The notes: generated from the letters alone by a model not told the origin. A DNA stretch of 64,000 nt from Methanopyrus sp. SNP6 (GCF_002201895.1 NZ_CP019436.1:633456-697455); one strand, 5' to 3'; positions 51,011 to 59,463 are shown, numbered from the stretch's first letter. Translations and numbers: made by a program.

Positions 51011-51856
51011 GTGCTCCTGAATGAGGTCAAGGTACGGAAGATCGTGGAGCTAGCACTGGCGGAAGACATCGGCCGTGCGGATCTCACCTCCTCCATCGTA
51101 GAAGGTGATCGGGCAGAGGCGGAGATCGTGGCGAAAGAGGAGGGCGTCGTTTCGGGAACGCTCCCGGCCCGACTGACGTTTGAACTCCTAGACTGCGAAG
51201 TCGACACGCTAGTTGAGGACGGCGAACGAATTCAACCCGGTGACATCGTGCTGAAAGCCTATGGAGAGGCTACGTCCCTACTCGCAGCGGAACGGGTTGC
51301 GCTCAACTTCCTCATGCGGCTGTCCGGGATCGCGACGGCTACTCGGAAGGTCGTCGAGAGAGTCCGTGAGGTGAATCCGGACGTTATTGTAGCCGCGACC
51401 AGGAAAGTCCACCCAATCACGGGGTTTCTCGAGAAGAAGGCGGTATCGGATGGGGGAGGAGATCCTCACCGGTTCGGCCTGGACGATGCCGTTCTGATCA
51501 AAGATAACCACCTGACGCTGGTCGGATCGGTCCGGGATGCCGTGAGGCGGGCAAGGGAACGGGTGGGTTTCACCAAAGTAATCGGTGTGGAAGTCGAGTC
51601 GATCGAAGACGCCGTTGAGGCCGCGAAGGCGGGTGCGAATCACGTGTTACTGGATAATATGAAACCGGCGGAGGTCCGGCGGGCGGTGAACGAGGTTCGA
51701 AAAGTCCGTGAAGATGTGATCCTAGAAGCTTCCGGCGGCATTACGCCCGAGAACGCACCCGAGTACGCGGAAACCGGAGTTGACGTGATCTCGCTCGGGT
51801 GGTTGACACACTCCGCGCCGGCCTTGGATCTTAGCATGCGGGTTCGAATGCCATGA
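51011..51856 (+). CDS. nadC: Nicotinate-nucleotide pyrophosphorylase (carboxylating), quinolinate phosphoribosyltransferase
   Basis: This 281-residue type II phosphoribosyltransferase makes nicotinate mononucleotide from quinolinate. It has ALAEDIGRADLTSSIV at the start, LNFLMRLSGIATATRKVVE, TRKVHPITGFLEKKAVSDGGGDPHRFGLDDAVLIKDNHL and ASGGITPENAPEYAETGVDVISLGWLTHSAP. The 133 bases upstream hold a TATA-like TTTAGATA near 50940 and a short palindrome but no gene. Start GTG 51011. Confidence 0.95.
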   Translation: MLLNEVKVRKIVELALAEDIGRADLTSSIVEGDRAEAEIVAKEEGVVSGTLPARLTFELLDCEVDTLVEDGERIQPGDIVLKAYGEATSLLAAERVALNFLMRLSGIATATRKVVERVREVNPDVIVAATRKVHPITGFLEKKAVSDGGGDPHRFGLDDAVLIKDNHLTLVGSVRDAVRRARERVGFTKVIGVEVESIEDAVEAAKAGANHVLLDNMKPAEVRRAVNEVRKVREDVILEASGGITPENAPEYAETGVDVISLGWLTHSAPALDLSMRVRMP

Positions 51857-51877
51857 AAGGATGCCGGGATCGTATCC

Positions 51878-52855
51878 TCACTTACGAAAACGGTACTCGA
51901 GCTCGTGAACGAAATCTCCCAAGGTCATCACGAACCGAGCGTCGGCGACGCGGTGAGCGTACGCGTCGGGATCCGGGTTGACGGAGACCACGAAGTCGGA
52001 GCGGAAGTCGACGGCGAATGTGTCGTAAGAAGCACCGATGAGAATCAGCAGTTTCTCCTCGACGACGTTACCCGTGTTGACACCCGTTGGTGGGATCCCG
52101 GGGAGGAACTTGGAAGCATGCTTAGTACAGTACAAGCGGACGTCGAGACCTAATCCTTCGAGAATTTTGACGAGACGGTTCAATGCATCCCGTTCGTCAT
52201 TGAGGGAAGATGTGAACGCCGGTAGGTTCCCTGAAATGTCACCTAAGACACCCTTACCGACTACTACTGCGACGGTATCATAGAGATTGATGGCACGGAG
52301 GAGCTCGTCCCAATCGGCTTCTCCGGTGGGTTCGACCTCGGGCTTTCCAGGCGGATGGCTCGAAAGCAGAAGGTCTTCGGTAAGGACTACGCAGGCAAGC
52401 CTATGCTCATCCTCGGAGGATTCTGCGGCGTCTAGGATGGTCTCGTAGATGTCATCTTGAGTCTCGGGGATCTCGACGCGGAGTTTCAGATCGCGTAGGA
52501 CGTCAGGGAGCTCGACGGAGCATGTATAGGAACCGCGGCCGTCAGCATCCAAGCCGATAATTAGGAGTCCGGGCCAGTCACCTTCCTCGGCTAGGAATTG
52601 GGCGGCAACGTAAGCACCCTTATCCTTGAGCACGGCGACACCGTAGCCGTTGGTTTGGGCGAGGCCGATCACGATTCCGACCGCGTCAAACTCGGAGGCG
52701 ACGGGTATGACCTCGAACGGATGATCACCTTCCTCCAGTTCTCGGACGACCTCGTTGAGCGGGAACCCCGGCAGGTACGCCACGGCGTCAGGTTCGAGGT
52801 CGTGAAGGGCGCGGATGACCTCGTATGACCCTACAGGTAGGTGATCGGTCGACAC
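51878..52855 (-). CDS. TPP-enzyme Pyr-domain protein with added central-type domain (ComD-like paralogue)
   Basis: This 325-residue protein has a TPP-binding pyrimidine domain (about 1-160) with the activating Glu in VASEFDAVGIVIGLAQ and AVLKDKGAYVAAQFLAEE, similar to ComD, and then a second domain (about 190-325: YDTVAVVVGKGVLGDISGNLPAFTSSLND, KLLILIGASYDTFAVDF) resembling the TPP-enzyme central Rossmann domain. The PP half is encoded by the next upstream gene. GTG 52853-52855 overlaps that gene by 25 bases. The substrate is unknown, but a decarboxylase or 2-oxoacid activity is likely. Confidence 0.7.
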   Translation of the reverse strand: MSTDHLPVGSYEVIRALHDLEPDAVAYLPGFPLNEVVRELEEGDHPFEVIPVASEFDAVGIVIGLAQTNGYGVAVLKDKGAYVAAQFLAEEGDWPGLLIIGLDADGRGSYTCSVELPDVLRDLKLRVEIPETQDDIYETILDAAESSEDEHRLACVVLTEDLLLSSHPPGKPEVEPTGEADWDELLRAINLYDTVAVVVGKGVLGDISGNLPAFTSSLNDERDALNRLVKILEGLGLDVRLYCTKHASKFLPGIPPTGVNTGNVVEEKLLILIGASYDTFAVDFRSDFVVSVNPDPDAYAHRVADARFVMTLGDFVHELEYRFRK

Positions 52856-53325
52856 CTCATCTCCACTAAACTCGGTCCTTCCTTCCGACACCTCTTCAGC
52901 ACCTCCAGTGCCTCTTCGACGCTTTCGGCGGTCTCGGCTGGATCGAAACCCATGGAGCGGGCTATCTCGGCCGGTGAGGTGTGAACGGCAGGGTTCTCCT
53001 GGCCTCCCGTCATTCCCCACACCTCGTCGGTTACGACCACTACCGTCAGGTTCTCGAAGCGGTTGCGGTTCTGAGTTACGGTAGCCAAAGTGTGCAAATG
53101 CATGAAGAATCCACCGTCGCCGACGATACAGTAAACCCTCCCATCGTCGATCCTGAGGCAGTGACCCAACGCCACGGACATCGAGCCGCCCAACGCGCCC
53201 GTGCCTCCGTCCGGATCCAAGCCTACTTTAGCAGCGGCAATGGTGTGATCACCTAAGTCCACGATCACTCGATCTCTCTCTTCCAAGACCTCCCGAAGTG
53301 CGAGGAGAGCCTCCTCCGGCCGCAA
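52831..53325 (-). CDS. TPP-enzyme PP-domain protein (ComE-like paralogue)
   Basis: This 164-residue protein resembles ComE: VIVDLGDHTIAAAKVGL, GGTGALGGSMSVALGHCLRIDDGRVYCIVGDGGFFMHLHTLATVTQ and then TDEVWGMTGGQE. The GDG Mg/TPP motif is intact, but the Asn that usually follows is replaced (TDE). With its partner this would rebuild a complete split active site. It is distinct from comE at 12.4-12.9 kb. The gene starts 16 bases after the swivel-domain gene. Confidence 0.72.
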   Translation of the reverse strand: MRPEEALLALREVLEERDRVIVDLGDHTIAAAKVGLDPDGGTGALGGSMSVALGHCLRIDDGRVYCIVGDGGFFMHLHTLATVTQNRNRFENLTVVVVTDEVWGMTGGQENPAVHTSPAEIARSMGFDPAETAESVEEALEVLKRCRKEGPSLVEMRCRPITYL

Positions 53326-53341
53326 CGTCGTTCCCTCACTA

Positions 53342-53740
53342 TTATTCCAGCAGGTACACTATACCTTTGTCCAAGTCCACCTCCACTTCACTACCCTCTG
53401 GAGGCATGAGATGCTCGTGCTCTTCGCCGTGACAGGGTGCATCTTCGGGTATCTCGGGCTCCACTAGGAGGTCCTTTACGTCATCGTCGATAGGTTTCGC
53501 CTCTTTTACAACGGGGATGGCTCCGTCTTCGGAGAGCGTCCGAACATCCCCGGTACAGATTATGGCGACGGCACCCATTACTTCGGGGTACGTGTCGTAG
53601 GCTCCGCCGAGGTCTTGAGTGAAGACTACTTGCCCCTCCTCGATCTCGACTATACGGTCCGGGTGAGTTATGTGGATGACCTCACCGATTACCTTGCCCT
53701 CACCGCGCACGGTTTCCCCTCGCAGCACCGGTGTTGGCAA
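53342..53740 (-). CDS. Swivelling-domain (PEP-utilising-like) protein of the TPP operon
   Basis: This 132-residue protein looks like a free phosphohistidine-type swivelling domain: VIGEVIHITHPDRIVEIEEGQVVFTQDLGGAYDTYPEVMGAVAIICTGD, IPVVKEA and a final GSEVEVDLDKGIVYLLE as in PEP synthase mobile domains. The usual T-x-H motif with the phosphorylated His is missing. A CHGEEHEH cluster could bind metal. It is the first gene of the split TPP-enzyme operon. The assignment is structural and tentative. Confidence 0.5.
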   Translation of the reverse strand: MPTPVLRGETVRGEGKVIGEVIHITHPDRIVEIEEGQVVFTQDLGGAYDTYPEVMGAVAIICTGDVRTLSEDGAIPVVKEAKPIDDDVKDLLVEPEIPEDAPCHGEEHEHLMPPEGSEVEVDLDKGIVYLLE

Positions 53741-53831
53741 ATCGGTCCCCCCGTCAGCTCGGGACCGGCACCCTTATTTGGGTTCTTCATTCCGGATAGC
53801 CTGCGACACTCGCTCTCGGAGGGGTAGTCCG

Positions 53832-54344
53832 TTGGAAGAGCGAACTAGGTGCGAGATATGCGGACGCGTGGTCGACGGTCGACCTAAGGTCGTGAAGGTG
53901 GAAGGATCGGAACTGCGAGTGTGCGAGGAATGTGCCAAGTTCGGCCGGAAGGTAGTCAAGCCGGGACTTCGCCGTGAGGAACGGACGCAGCGTGAGCAGC
54001 GTCCACGGCGCAGACTCATCGGCGCAAGACGAAGACCGAGAGGGCTCGATCCCTTCAGCGAGGGTCTGGAGGTAGTCCCAGATTATGACGAGCGCGTCCG
54101 CGAGGCTAGAGAACGTAGAGGTTGGAGCCAGAAGGACCTAGCTAGGAAGATCGGGGAGAAGGTTTCGGTGATCCGACGTATTGAGTCTGGTAAGATGGAA
54201 CCGGACGTCGAGTTGGCGCGCAAGCTGGAGCGGGTTTTGGAAATAGAGCTCCTAGAGCGGGTGAGTGAAGAGGACACCGGATCCGTGGGAATAGAGAGCG
54301 ACGAGCTGACGTTAGGTGATGTGGTAGAAATTAGGAAGAAGTGA
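53832..54344 (+). CDS. MBF1-type zinc-ribbon and HTH transcription factor
   Basis: This 170-residue protein has an N-terminal zinc ribbon (RCEICGRVVDGRPK...CEECAKFGRKVV), a basic linker (REERTQREQRPRRRLIGARRR) and an XRE-type HTH (YDERVREARERRGWSQKDLARKIGEKVSVIRRIESGKMEP). This is the archaeal MBF1 layout, associated with translation and stress responses. It starts at TTG 53832 and diverges from the swivel-domain gene. Confidence 0.88.
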   Translation: MEERTRCEICGRVVDGRPKVVKVEGSELRVCEECAKFGRKVVKPGLRREERTQREQRPRRRLIGARRRPRGLDPFSEGLEVVPDYDERVREARERRGWSQKDLARKIGEKVSVIRRIESGKMEPDVELARKLERVLEIELLERVSEEDTGSVGIESDELTLGDVVEIRKK

Positions 54345-54347
54345 GCG

Positions 54348-54920
54348 TTACACTAGAGACGTGCGAAGTATCAACGTGACCACAACGATCGCTAGAGCAA
54401 CCGAAACCAAGGCGAATCCGTAAGTTCGGGTGTCGATATGTGCGCTGCGACGTTCCTCCACCACGCGCTCTGCCACCTTCATGCAGAGCTCCCGAGCTTT
54501 ATCTTCAGCCTCACCCTCGTCACCGTTCGAGTATATTCGTAGTCGACCACGGTCACTATCGATGACCAAGAGTACGTCTGCTTCCACACCACGCTCATAG
54601 TCGCACACTTCTTTGAACTGCTCTTTGACCAGAGAGAGTACCTCGTTGATGGTGTACTCGTCCGCGGGAACGTCCAGGAGAAGCTTCCCATCGACCTCCG
54701 TGCCTTCATCAACTATCGCCACATCACAACGCTTAATCGGAAGCGATTCCTCGGAAGTTTCGAGCTTCTCATCGATGGAGAACTTATCGAGATAATCCTC
54801 ACCGAATAGGATCACCTTCCCGGTTTCTTTACACACCGAAGAAAGGATACCTTTATTGAACTCGTCTATCTCACCTATCACTATCACCACATCGTTCTTC
54901 GCGGACTTAACGAGGCTCAT
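54348..54920 (-). CDS. C-terminally membrane-anchored protein downstream of the FtsA-like gene
   Basis: The protein (190 residues from ATG 54918-54920, 209 from an earlier start at 54975-54977) has a Rossmann-like soluble part (VVIVIGEIDEF, GKVILFGEDYLDKF) and a C-terminal membrane helix (FALVSVALAIVVVTLIL) followed by six residues. ATG 54920 lies inside the FtsA-like stop region, with GGAGGT two bases upstream. The tail anchor would hold its soluble domain at the cytoplasmic face. I do not recognise a family. Confidence 0.65.
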   Translation of the reverse strand: MSLVKSAKNDVVIVIGEIDEFNKGILSSVCKETGKVILFGEDYLDKFSIDEKLETSEESLPIKRCDVAIVDEGTEVDGKLLLDVPADEYTINEVLSLVKEQFKEVCDYERGVEADVLLVIDSDRGRLRIYSNGDEGEAEDKARELCMKVAERVVEERRSAHIDTRTYGFALVSVALAIVVVTLILRTSLV

Positions 54921-56532
54921 TACCTCCGGAATCGTCCAGCCCCTCCTTAAGACCAGTAATGTTGCCTGCCGTCTCACTTACTCCACCCTCGACCTCATGA
55001 AGTTCGTCTACCGGGATGAGAATGGGCCCCATCTCCTTAACTTGAACTATTTTGTACTCCTTCGGAAGCGTGTCCACGGTATCTCCCACTTCCGACCCAC
55101 TGACGTTCACCTTAACGCCGTCGACGTCGTCCGTGCTGTCTGCTCCTTCGAACTTGATGGTTACCGTACCAGCGTACGCCCGACCACGGAGTTCCGCTGT
55201 TACGGGCGCTGGTTGCATCAGGATTATTTCCTTAATGGCGCTGATGATGGCTTCTTTCAGCCCCGTCTTCCTCGGGATCTTTACGGAATCCTCGATCTGG
55301 CCCCCTACTTCGAGGTAATACCGACCTTCGGGAGCGCGGAACTCGTCGATGACCACTTTCACGTCACGACCGGAGCACTGCTGACACAGGGCGGTATCGC
55401 GGAGTACGGAGACCGCCACTACACGCATGGGTCCCGCGAGTTGCTTTCCGATGTGTGGTATCTTCGAAGCTTCGAGCATCTCCACCTTGGGTACTATTCC
55501 CAGGTAATCACGGTAGGCGTCGAGAATGGCCTCCCGGACGGCCGTTTCAGCTTGGTCGAGCAAGACCCCTCCTCCGTACAACTCGACCCGCTCCGGGACG
55601 TTCATATCTAAGCTCCTGATGATGCTCTTAACAGCCGATCTCACGGCGTCCCGGACGTACTCCGCAACCTCCTCGATAATCTCCAACACCTCACGGCGGG
55701 TGAGGTCGTACCGCGAAAGTTCCGAGTCGGCCATCGGTGAATTGACCTTCTTTTTGATATTTTCCGCTTCTTCATATGTGAGTCCCAAATCATTAGCTAT
55801 GGCTAAGGTGAAATCACGTCCGCCGACTTTAATGGAATGACACACTTCCACAAGCGTGTCACGCACGACAGAGATGTCTGTAGTACCTCCTCCGGAATCA
55901 ATTAGGAGACAGCTCTCGATTTTATAGTCCCTGATCGCTTTGGCTACGGCGAGGGGTTCGACCGAAATCGTGATTAACTTCATATTAAGAAGCCTGGCGA
56001 TGCGCTCTATGTTATTGATGAGTCCCAAGCTTGTGTTCGATACTATGGCTCTGAACTGCAAGTAAGAGACCTGGGATCCGATGAGACCATCTGGGTGGTC
56101 TGCCCCGAGTTCTCTTGGGTCTACTTCTGCACCATCGACCTTGAGATCCACTATATCGACGGAGACGGGCCAGTTCTCGGGGGAGAACTCCAAGCGGTGC
56201 GCCAGCGCGTATCCTATGTCATCCATGCGAAGCTTTCCTTCGGGACTCACGCTAGCTTCCGCTTCCACCATAGTAAACTTGTCTCCCGTCATCGATAATC
56301 CGATTCCCTCTACGTCCGAAGGACTGACCCCTGCATCACGAAGCGCTTCTTCGACTGTTTTCTTGACTATCCGGCTCACGCCCTTCACGTATCTGACGTT
56401 CCCTCGCTCCATGATCGTGGGGTCGAGAATGTACCGCTCACTGTACCCCTTGACCATCAAGTTACCATTCCTGAGCCGCCCTACGGCGGCTGAAATCACC
56501 TCGGTACCCAAGTCTACGGCGATCACGTGCAA
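54907..56532 (-). CDS. FtsA-like actin-family ATPase with C-terminal extension
   Basis: This 541-residue protein has actin-fold phosphate motifs: VIAVDLGTEVISAAVGRL (residues 3-20), LLIDSGGGTTDISVV (about 209-223) and VELYGGGVLLDQ (about 316-327). The insertion between them (about 115-195, with VDGAEVDPRELG and IVSNTSLGLINNIERIARLLNMKL, then ISVEPLAVAKAI) follows the FtsA SHS2/1C pattern, unlike Hsp70. VGGRDFTLAIANDLGLTYEEAENIKKKV also matches FtsA. After about residue 375 comes a 165-residue extension with CQQC. No membrane-targeting amphipathic tail is visible. FtsA is not the usual archaeal division anchor. Confidence 0.7.
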   Translation of the reverse strand: MHVIAVDLGTEVISAAVGRLRNGNLMVKGYSERYILDPTIMERGNVRYVKGVSRIVKKTVEEALRDAGVSPSDVEGIGLSMTGDKFTMVEAEASVSPEGKLRMDDIGYALAHRLEFSPENWPVSVDIVDLKVDGAEVDPRELGADHPDGLIGSQVSYLQFRAIVSNTSLGLINNIERIARLLNMKLITISVEPLAVAKAIRDYKIESCLLIDSGGGTTDISVVRDTLVEVCHSIKVGGRDFTLAIANDLGLTYEEAENIKKKVNSPMADSELSRYDLTRREVLEIIEEVAEYVRDAVRSAVKSIIRSLDMNVPERVELYGGGVLLDQAETAVREAILDAYRDYLGIVPKVEMLEASKIPHIGKQLAGPMRVVAVSVLRDTALCQQCSGRDVKVVIDEFRAPEGRYYLEVGGQIEDSVKIPRKTGLKEAIISAIKEIILMQPAPVTAELRGRAYAGTVTIKFEGADSTDDVDGVKVNVSGSEVGDTVDTLPKEYKIVQVKEMGPILIPVDELHEVEGGVSETAGNITGLKEGLDDSGGNEPR

Positions 56533-56536
56533 GCGG

Positions 56537-56848
56537 TCATCCCTCCATCTGTCCGAGTTCCCGCTGCTTAGTCCGCTGTCTCTCTACGATCTCCTCTAGG
56601 TCGATATCGTGAGCTGTGAGAAACGCTTCGATCTCTATCAGTAGGTCACCCAGCTCCTCAATGAGCGCTTCCCGGTCGCCGGAACGTACCACGTTCCTAA
56701 CCTCGATAGCCTCCTCCACGAGTCTCGCGCCGGTGGACACCTCTACCGCTCGATCCTTCCGTGGCAGTAACCCCTTAAGGCCGAGGATTTGAGAGCGTAT
56801 CAGATCAACCGACTTGAACCTTCTGACGGCCTCAGCTACGAGGTTCAA
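56537..56848 (-). CDS. MazG-like nucleotide pyrophosphohydrolase
   Basis: This 103-residue helical protein has the MazG-type metal motif EEAIEVRNVVRSGDREALIEELGDLLIEIEAFL (E-x-x-E ... E-x-x-D). Such enzymes clear non-canonical or damaged NTPs. The TTG start overlaps the upstream methyltransferase stop as TTGA (56845-56848). The longer open frame extends through that gene and is not coding. Confidence 0.75.
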   Translation of the reverse strand: MNLVAEAVRRFKSVDLIRSQILGLKGLLPRKDRAVEVSTGARLVEEAIEVRNVVRSGDREALIEELGDLLIEIEAFLTAHDIDLEEIVERQRTKQRELGQMEG

Positions 56849-57393
56849 TGTGAGACTCCCCTGTACACGTAAGCGCGTCGTAAATCGTCCAGTCGCAGCA
56901 CCTCCGGTGCGCCTAATCCTGGAACCTCGAAGGTATAGCTCACAATGGTAGCTCCGCACGATACCAGTTCCTCCGATATTTCCTCGAGAAGGGAAGGCAC
57001 TAAATACACAAATACGACGTCCGGGTCCAACTCCCGCAAGTTGACGTCCCGGACGTCAGAATGTATGAAGATGGTCTTATCGTCTACCCCAAGCGTCTCG
57101 GATTTTGTGAGGGCTAACTCGAGTACATCCTCCCGTACGTCCACTCCCACCCCTTCACACCCGTACAGGTAGGCAGCCGAGATCACGAAGCGACCGTCTC
57201 CGCAACCCAGATCCACCACCCTATTTTCAGGGGTTAACTCCAGCTTTCGAAGGATCCTAACTACGGTCTCGATGGGTGTCGGTACGAAGTATAGCTCCGT
57301 TGGGCACGTCACCACATGACCGTCGCTCCGGTGATACTCAACTTCGTCCGGGAACTCATCGAGCAGTCTCTCGACCTTCCTTCTCCCTATCAT
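56845..57393 (-). CDS. Class I SAM-dependent methyltransferase
   Basis: This 182-residue protein has motif I VVDLGCGDGRFVISAAYLYGCEGVGVDV (about 55-80) and PDVVFVYLVPSLLEEISEEL as motif IV. It resembles small archaeal methyltransferases, possibly protein-lysine methylases. The target is unknown. It overlaps the upstream DUF356-like gene by 38 bases and the MazG gene by four. Confidence 0.8.
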   Translation of the reverse strand: MIGRRKVERLLDEFPDEVEYHRSDGHVVTCPTELYFVPTPIETVVRILRKLELTPENRVVDLGCGDGRFVISAAYLYGCEGVGVDVREDVLELALTKSETLGVDDKTIFIHSDVRDVNLRELDPDVVFVYLVPSLLEEISEELVSCGATIVSYTFEVPGLGAPEVLRLDDLRRAYVYRGVSH

Positions 57394-57748
57394 CTTCGAT
57401 CCTCCGCTTAGGCGAGTGGTATCCGCGAAGCTCCTCGAGCTTTCCGAACCTGCGGGCTATTCCCCTGTACACGTCACCGTGCCTGGGTGTTATAACGATC
57501 AGATGAGCCGGAGGATGGATGTCAGAGATCTTCCGAATAATTTCAGCCGGTTCACCTTCTACGCGAGCGACCGCGGCCACTGGATACCTTCTTCGCACCT
57601 CGCCCAAAAGCTCCCGTACTATCGTGTCGGCAACTTCCGGATCCATAATTCTCGGTTTGCCCAAGATTTTAATACCCGCATACCTTTCGATATCCGACAA
57701 GCTTGTGAGTATCTTCTCGTAAGAATCCGACCTGATCACCACGAACAA
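57356..57748 (-). CDS. DUF356-like archaeal protein
   Basis: This 130-residue protein reads VVIRSDSYEKILTSLSDIERYAGIKILGKPRIMDPEVADTIV near the N terminus and VAAVARVEGEPAEIIRKISDIHPPAHLIVITPRHGD. The pattern recalls the archaeal DUF356 family as I remember it. The function is unknown. It starts at TTG 57746-57748 and leads the operon that ends with the tail-anchored protein. Confidence 0.5.
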   Translation of the reverse strand: MFVVIRSDSYEKILTSLSDIERYAGIKILGKPRIMDPEVADTIVRELLGEVRRRYPVAAVARVEGEPAEIIRKISDIHPPAHLIVITPRHGDVYRGIARRFGKLEELRGYHSPKRRIEDDREKEGRETAR

Positions 57749-57800
57749 GTTTTGGTCCCCTCACTCTCCCGATGCTGGGGGGATTAACCTGGGCGGCAGG

Positions 57801-58223
57801 GTGAATATCGTCGGTGTCGACGTCTCGGGCCGACACGCGGAGGATGACGGGCACTATAATAGGATCACGGCCTGCGTGTCGGCCGAGGTGGATGGGTTCA
57901 ACGTGTTTACGGTCAGGGATGTGAACGTGTTCGTCGTGTGTACTTGCGAGCCCCCGAACCTGCGGACACTGACCGAGGAGGTCTCCCGGGCCCTTAATGG
58001 CCTAGACAAGGACGACGAGTACATGGTGGTGGCGGAGCCGGGTGAGTTCTTCGGAGAACCGGAGTGGAGGGTCTCGGCCCTTCTAGGAGCCCCGTTCAAG
58101 TATGCCGAGACCGTAGCCGAGCGAGAGGTAGTGGAAATGGCGCATAAGCTCGCCTACGGAGTCTACAGAGGTGTGAAGATGGGGTTGAAGGTTGCCCAGT
58201 CGCCCTCGGGCGGTTTTGGTTGA
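57801..58223 (+). CDS. DUF2209 family protein
   Basis: This 140-residue protein begins IVGVDVSGRHAEDDGHYNRITACVSAEVDG, matching archaeal DUF2209, which has an RNase H-like Asp-bearing start. It is likely a nuclease-like or nucleotide-binding fold with unknown function. It overlaps hflX by 32 bases and diverges from the DUF356-like gene. Confidence 0.72.
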   Translation: MNIVGVDVSGRHAEDDGHYNRITACVSAEVDGFNVFTVRDVNVFVVCTCEPPNLRTLTEEVSRALNGLDKDDEYMVVAEPGEFFGEPEWRVSALLGAPFKYAETVAEREVVEMAHKLAYGVYRGVKMGLKVAQSPSGGFG

Positions 58224-59463
58224 ACGGTTGGAGTGGGGACAAGAGAGCCGCATCGATGAACTGAAAGAGCTGGCCGAATCCGCCGGCTACGACGTCGTCG
58301 GCTCGTTCAGACAGGTCCGTCATGAAGACCCCAGGCACCATATAGGAGAAGGAAAAGTCAAAGAACTGGCCGAGTTCGTGCGCGAGAACGACGTGGACAA
58401 AGTCATCTTCGAAAACGAGATTAAGCCTGTCCAGGCGTTCAACCTGGCAGGTGAGCTGGGAGTCGAGGTAATCGACAGGTTCCAGTTGATCCTAGAGATA
58501 TTCGCACAGAGAGCTCGAACCCGCGAAGCCAAACTGCAAGTGAAGCTCGCGCAGCTCAAGTACGAACTTCCCAGGGCACGTGAGATGGTGAACCTAGCTA
58601 AAAAGGAGGAACGTCCGGGTTTCCGCGGTCTCGGTAAGTATGAAGCCGACAAATACGAGGAAATGATTCGACGGAAGATCGCCAAGATAGAGCGTGAACT
58701 CCGACGGATCGAGAAAGATCGAGAGCTCAAGAGGAAGCACCGACATAGGTTAGGGTTCGAACTGGTTACATTGGCCGGGTACACATGCGCGGGTAAAAGC
58801 ACCCTAATGCGGACCCTAACCGACGAGGCTGTTTACGTGGATTCCAAGATGTTCTCCACGCTGGATACCAAAACTAGGGCCGTAGACCTGGATGGACACC
58901 GCGTACTACTCACCGACACCGTCGGATTCGTGGATAACTTACCTCACTGGCTCGTGGAGTCTTTCAAATCGACTCTTGAGGAAACCGCCCAAGCCGACCT
59001 GATTCTGCTGGTGGTAGACGTCAGTGACGAGTTACCGGAGATCAAGCGTAAACTCCGGGTGTGCCACAGGACGTTGGATGAGATAGGCGCTGAGGGTCCC
59101 ATCGTAACGGCGCTCAACAAGGCGGACTTGATAGGATGGGAGGAAGCGGAGCGACGCCTCCGGGAACTGGAAGGGTACGTGTCCCATCCGGTGGCCGTTT
59201 CCGCTAAGACCGGGGAAGGTCTAGACGACCTCAAGGCCAAGATGCGTAAGGTGCTCTCCAGGTACTGGAAGAACGTCCGTATCGAGCTACCGATGAGGAA
59301 CGAAACCATGCGGGTTGTTTCGAAACTGCATGAGCTCGGAAACGTGTTAGACGAGCGTTGGTCGAACGACGGTGTTGAGGTGTTCCTCGAGGTCAGTGAA
59401 AAGGCCCTTGGAACCGTGAGAGGTACCGTGAAAGGATTCGGTAAAGTGGAGATATTGGATTAA
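58192..59463 (+). CDS. hflX: GTPase HflX
   Basis: This 423-residue ribosome-splitting GTPase has the N-terminal HflX domain (HHIGEGKVKELAEFV, FENEIKPVQAFNLAGEL, VEVIDRFQLILEIFAQRARTREAKLQVKLAQLKYELPR), a long coiled coil (about 155-185) and the G domain: GYTCAGKST, DTVGFVDNLPH, NKADL, SAKTGEGL. The P-loop has Cys where Asn is usual. It starts at TTG 58192 inside the DUF2209 end. Its stop overlaps the convergent gene by four bases. Confidence 0.94.
   Translation: MPSRPRAVLVERLEWGQESRIDELKELAESAGYDVVGSFRQVRHEDPRHHIGEGKVKELAEFVRENDVDKVIFENEIKPVQAFNLAGELGVEVIDRFQLILEIFAQRARTREAKLQVKLAQLKYELPRAREMVNLAKKEERPGFRGLGKYEADKYEEMIRRKIAKIERELRRIEKDRELKRKHRHRLGFELVTLAGYTCAGKSTLMRTLTDEAVYVDSKMFSTLDTKTRAVDLDGHRVLLTDTVGFVDNLPHWLVESFKSTLEETAQADLILLVVDVSDELPEIKRKLRVCHRTLDEIGAEGPIVTALNKADLIGWEEAERRLRELEGYVSHPVAVSAKTGEGLDDLKAKMRKVLSRYWKNVRIELPMRNETMRVVSKLHELGNVLDERWSNDGVEVFLEVSEKALGTVRGTVKGFGKVEILD

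Noticed and set aside
52856-53020. N-terminal extension of the ComD-like paralogue
   Set aside because: It overlaps the PP-domain gene in another frame and is a low-complexity Arg-rich translation. GTG 52853-52855 has a GGAGATGAG element just upstream.
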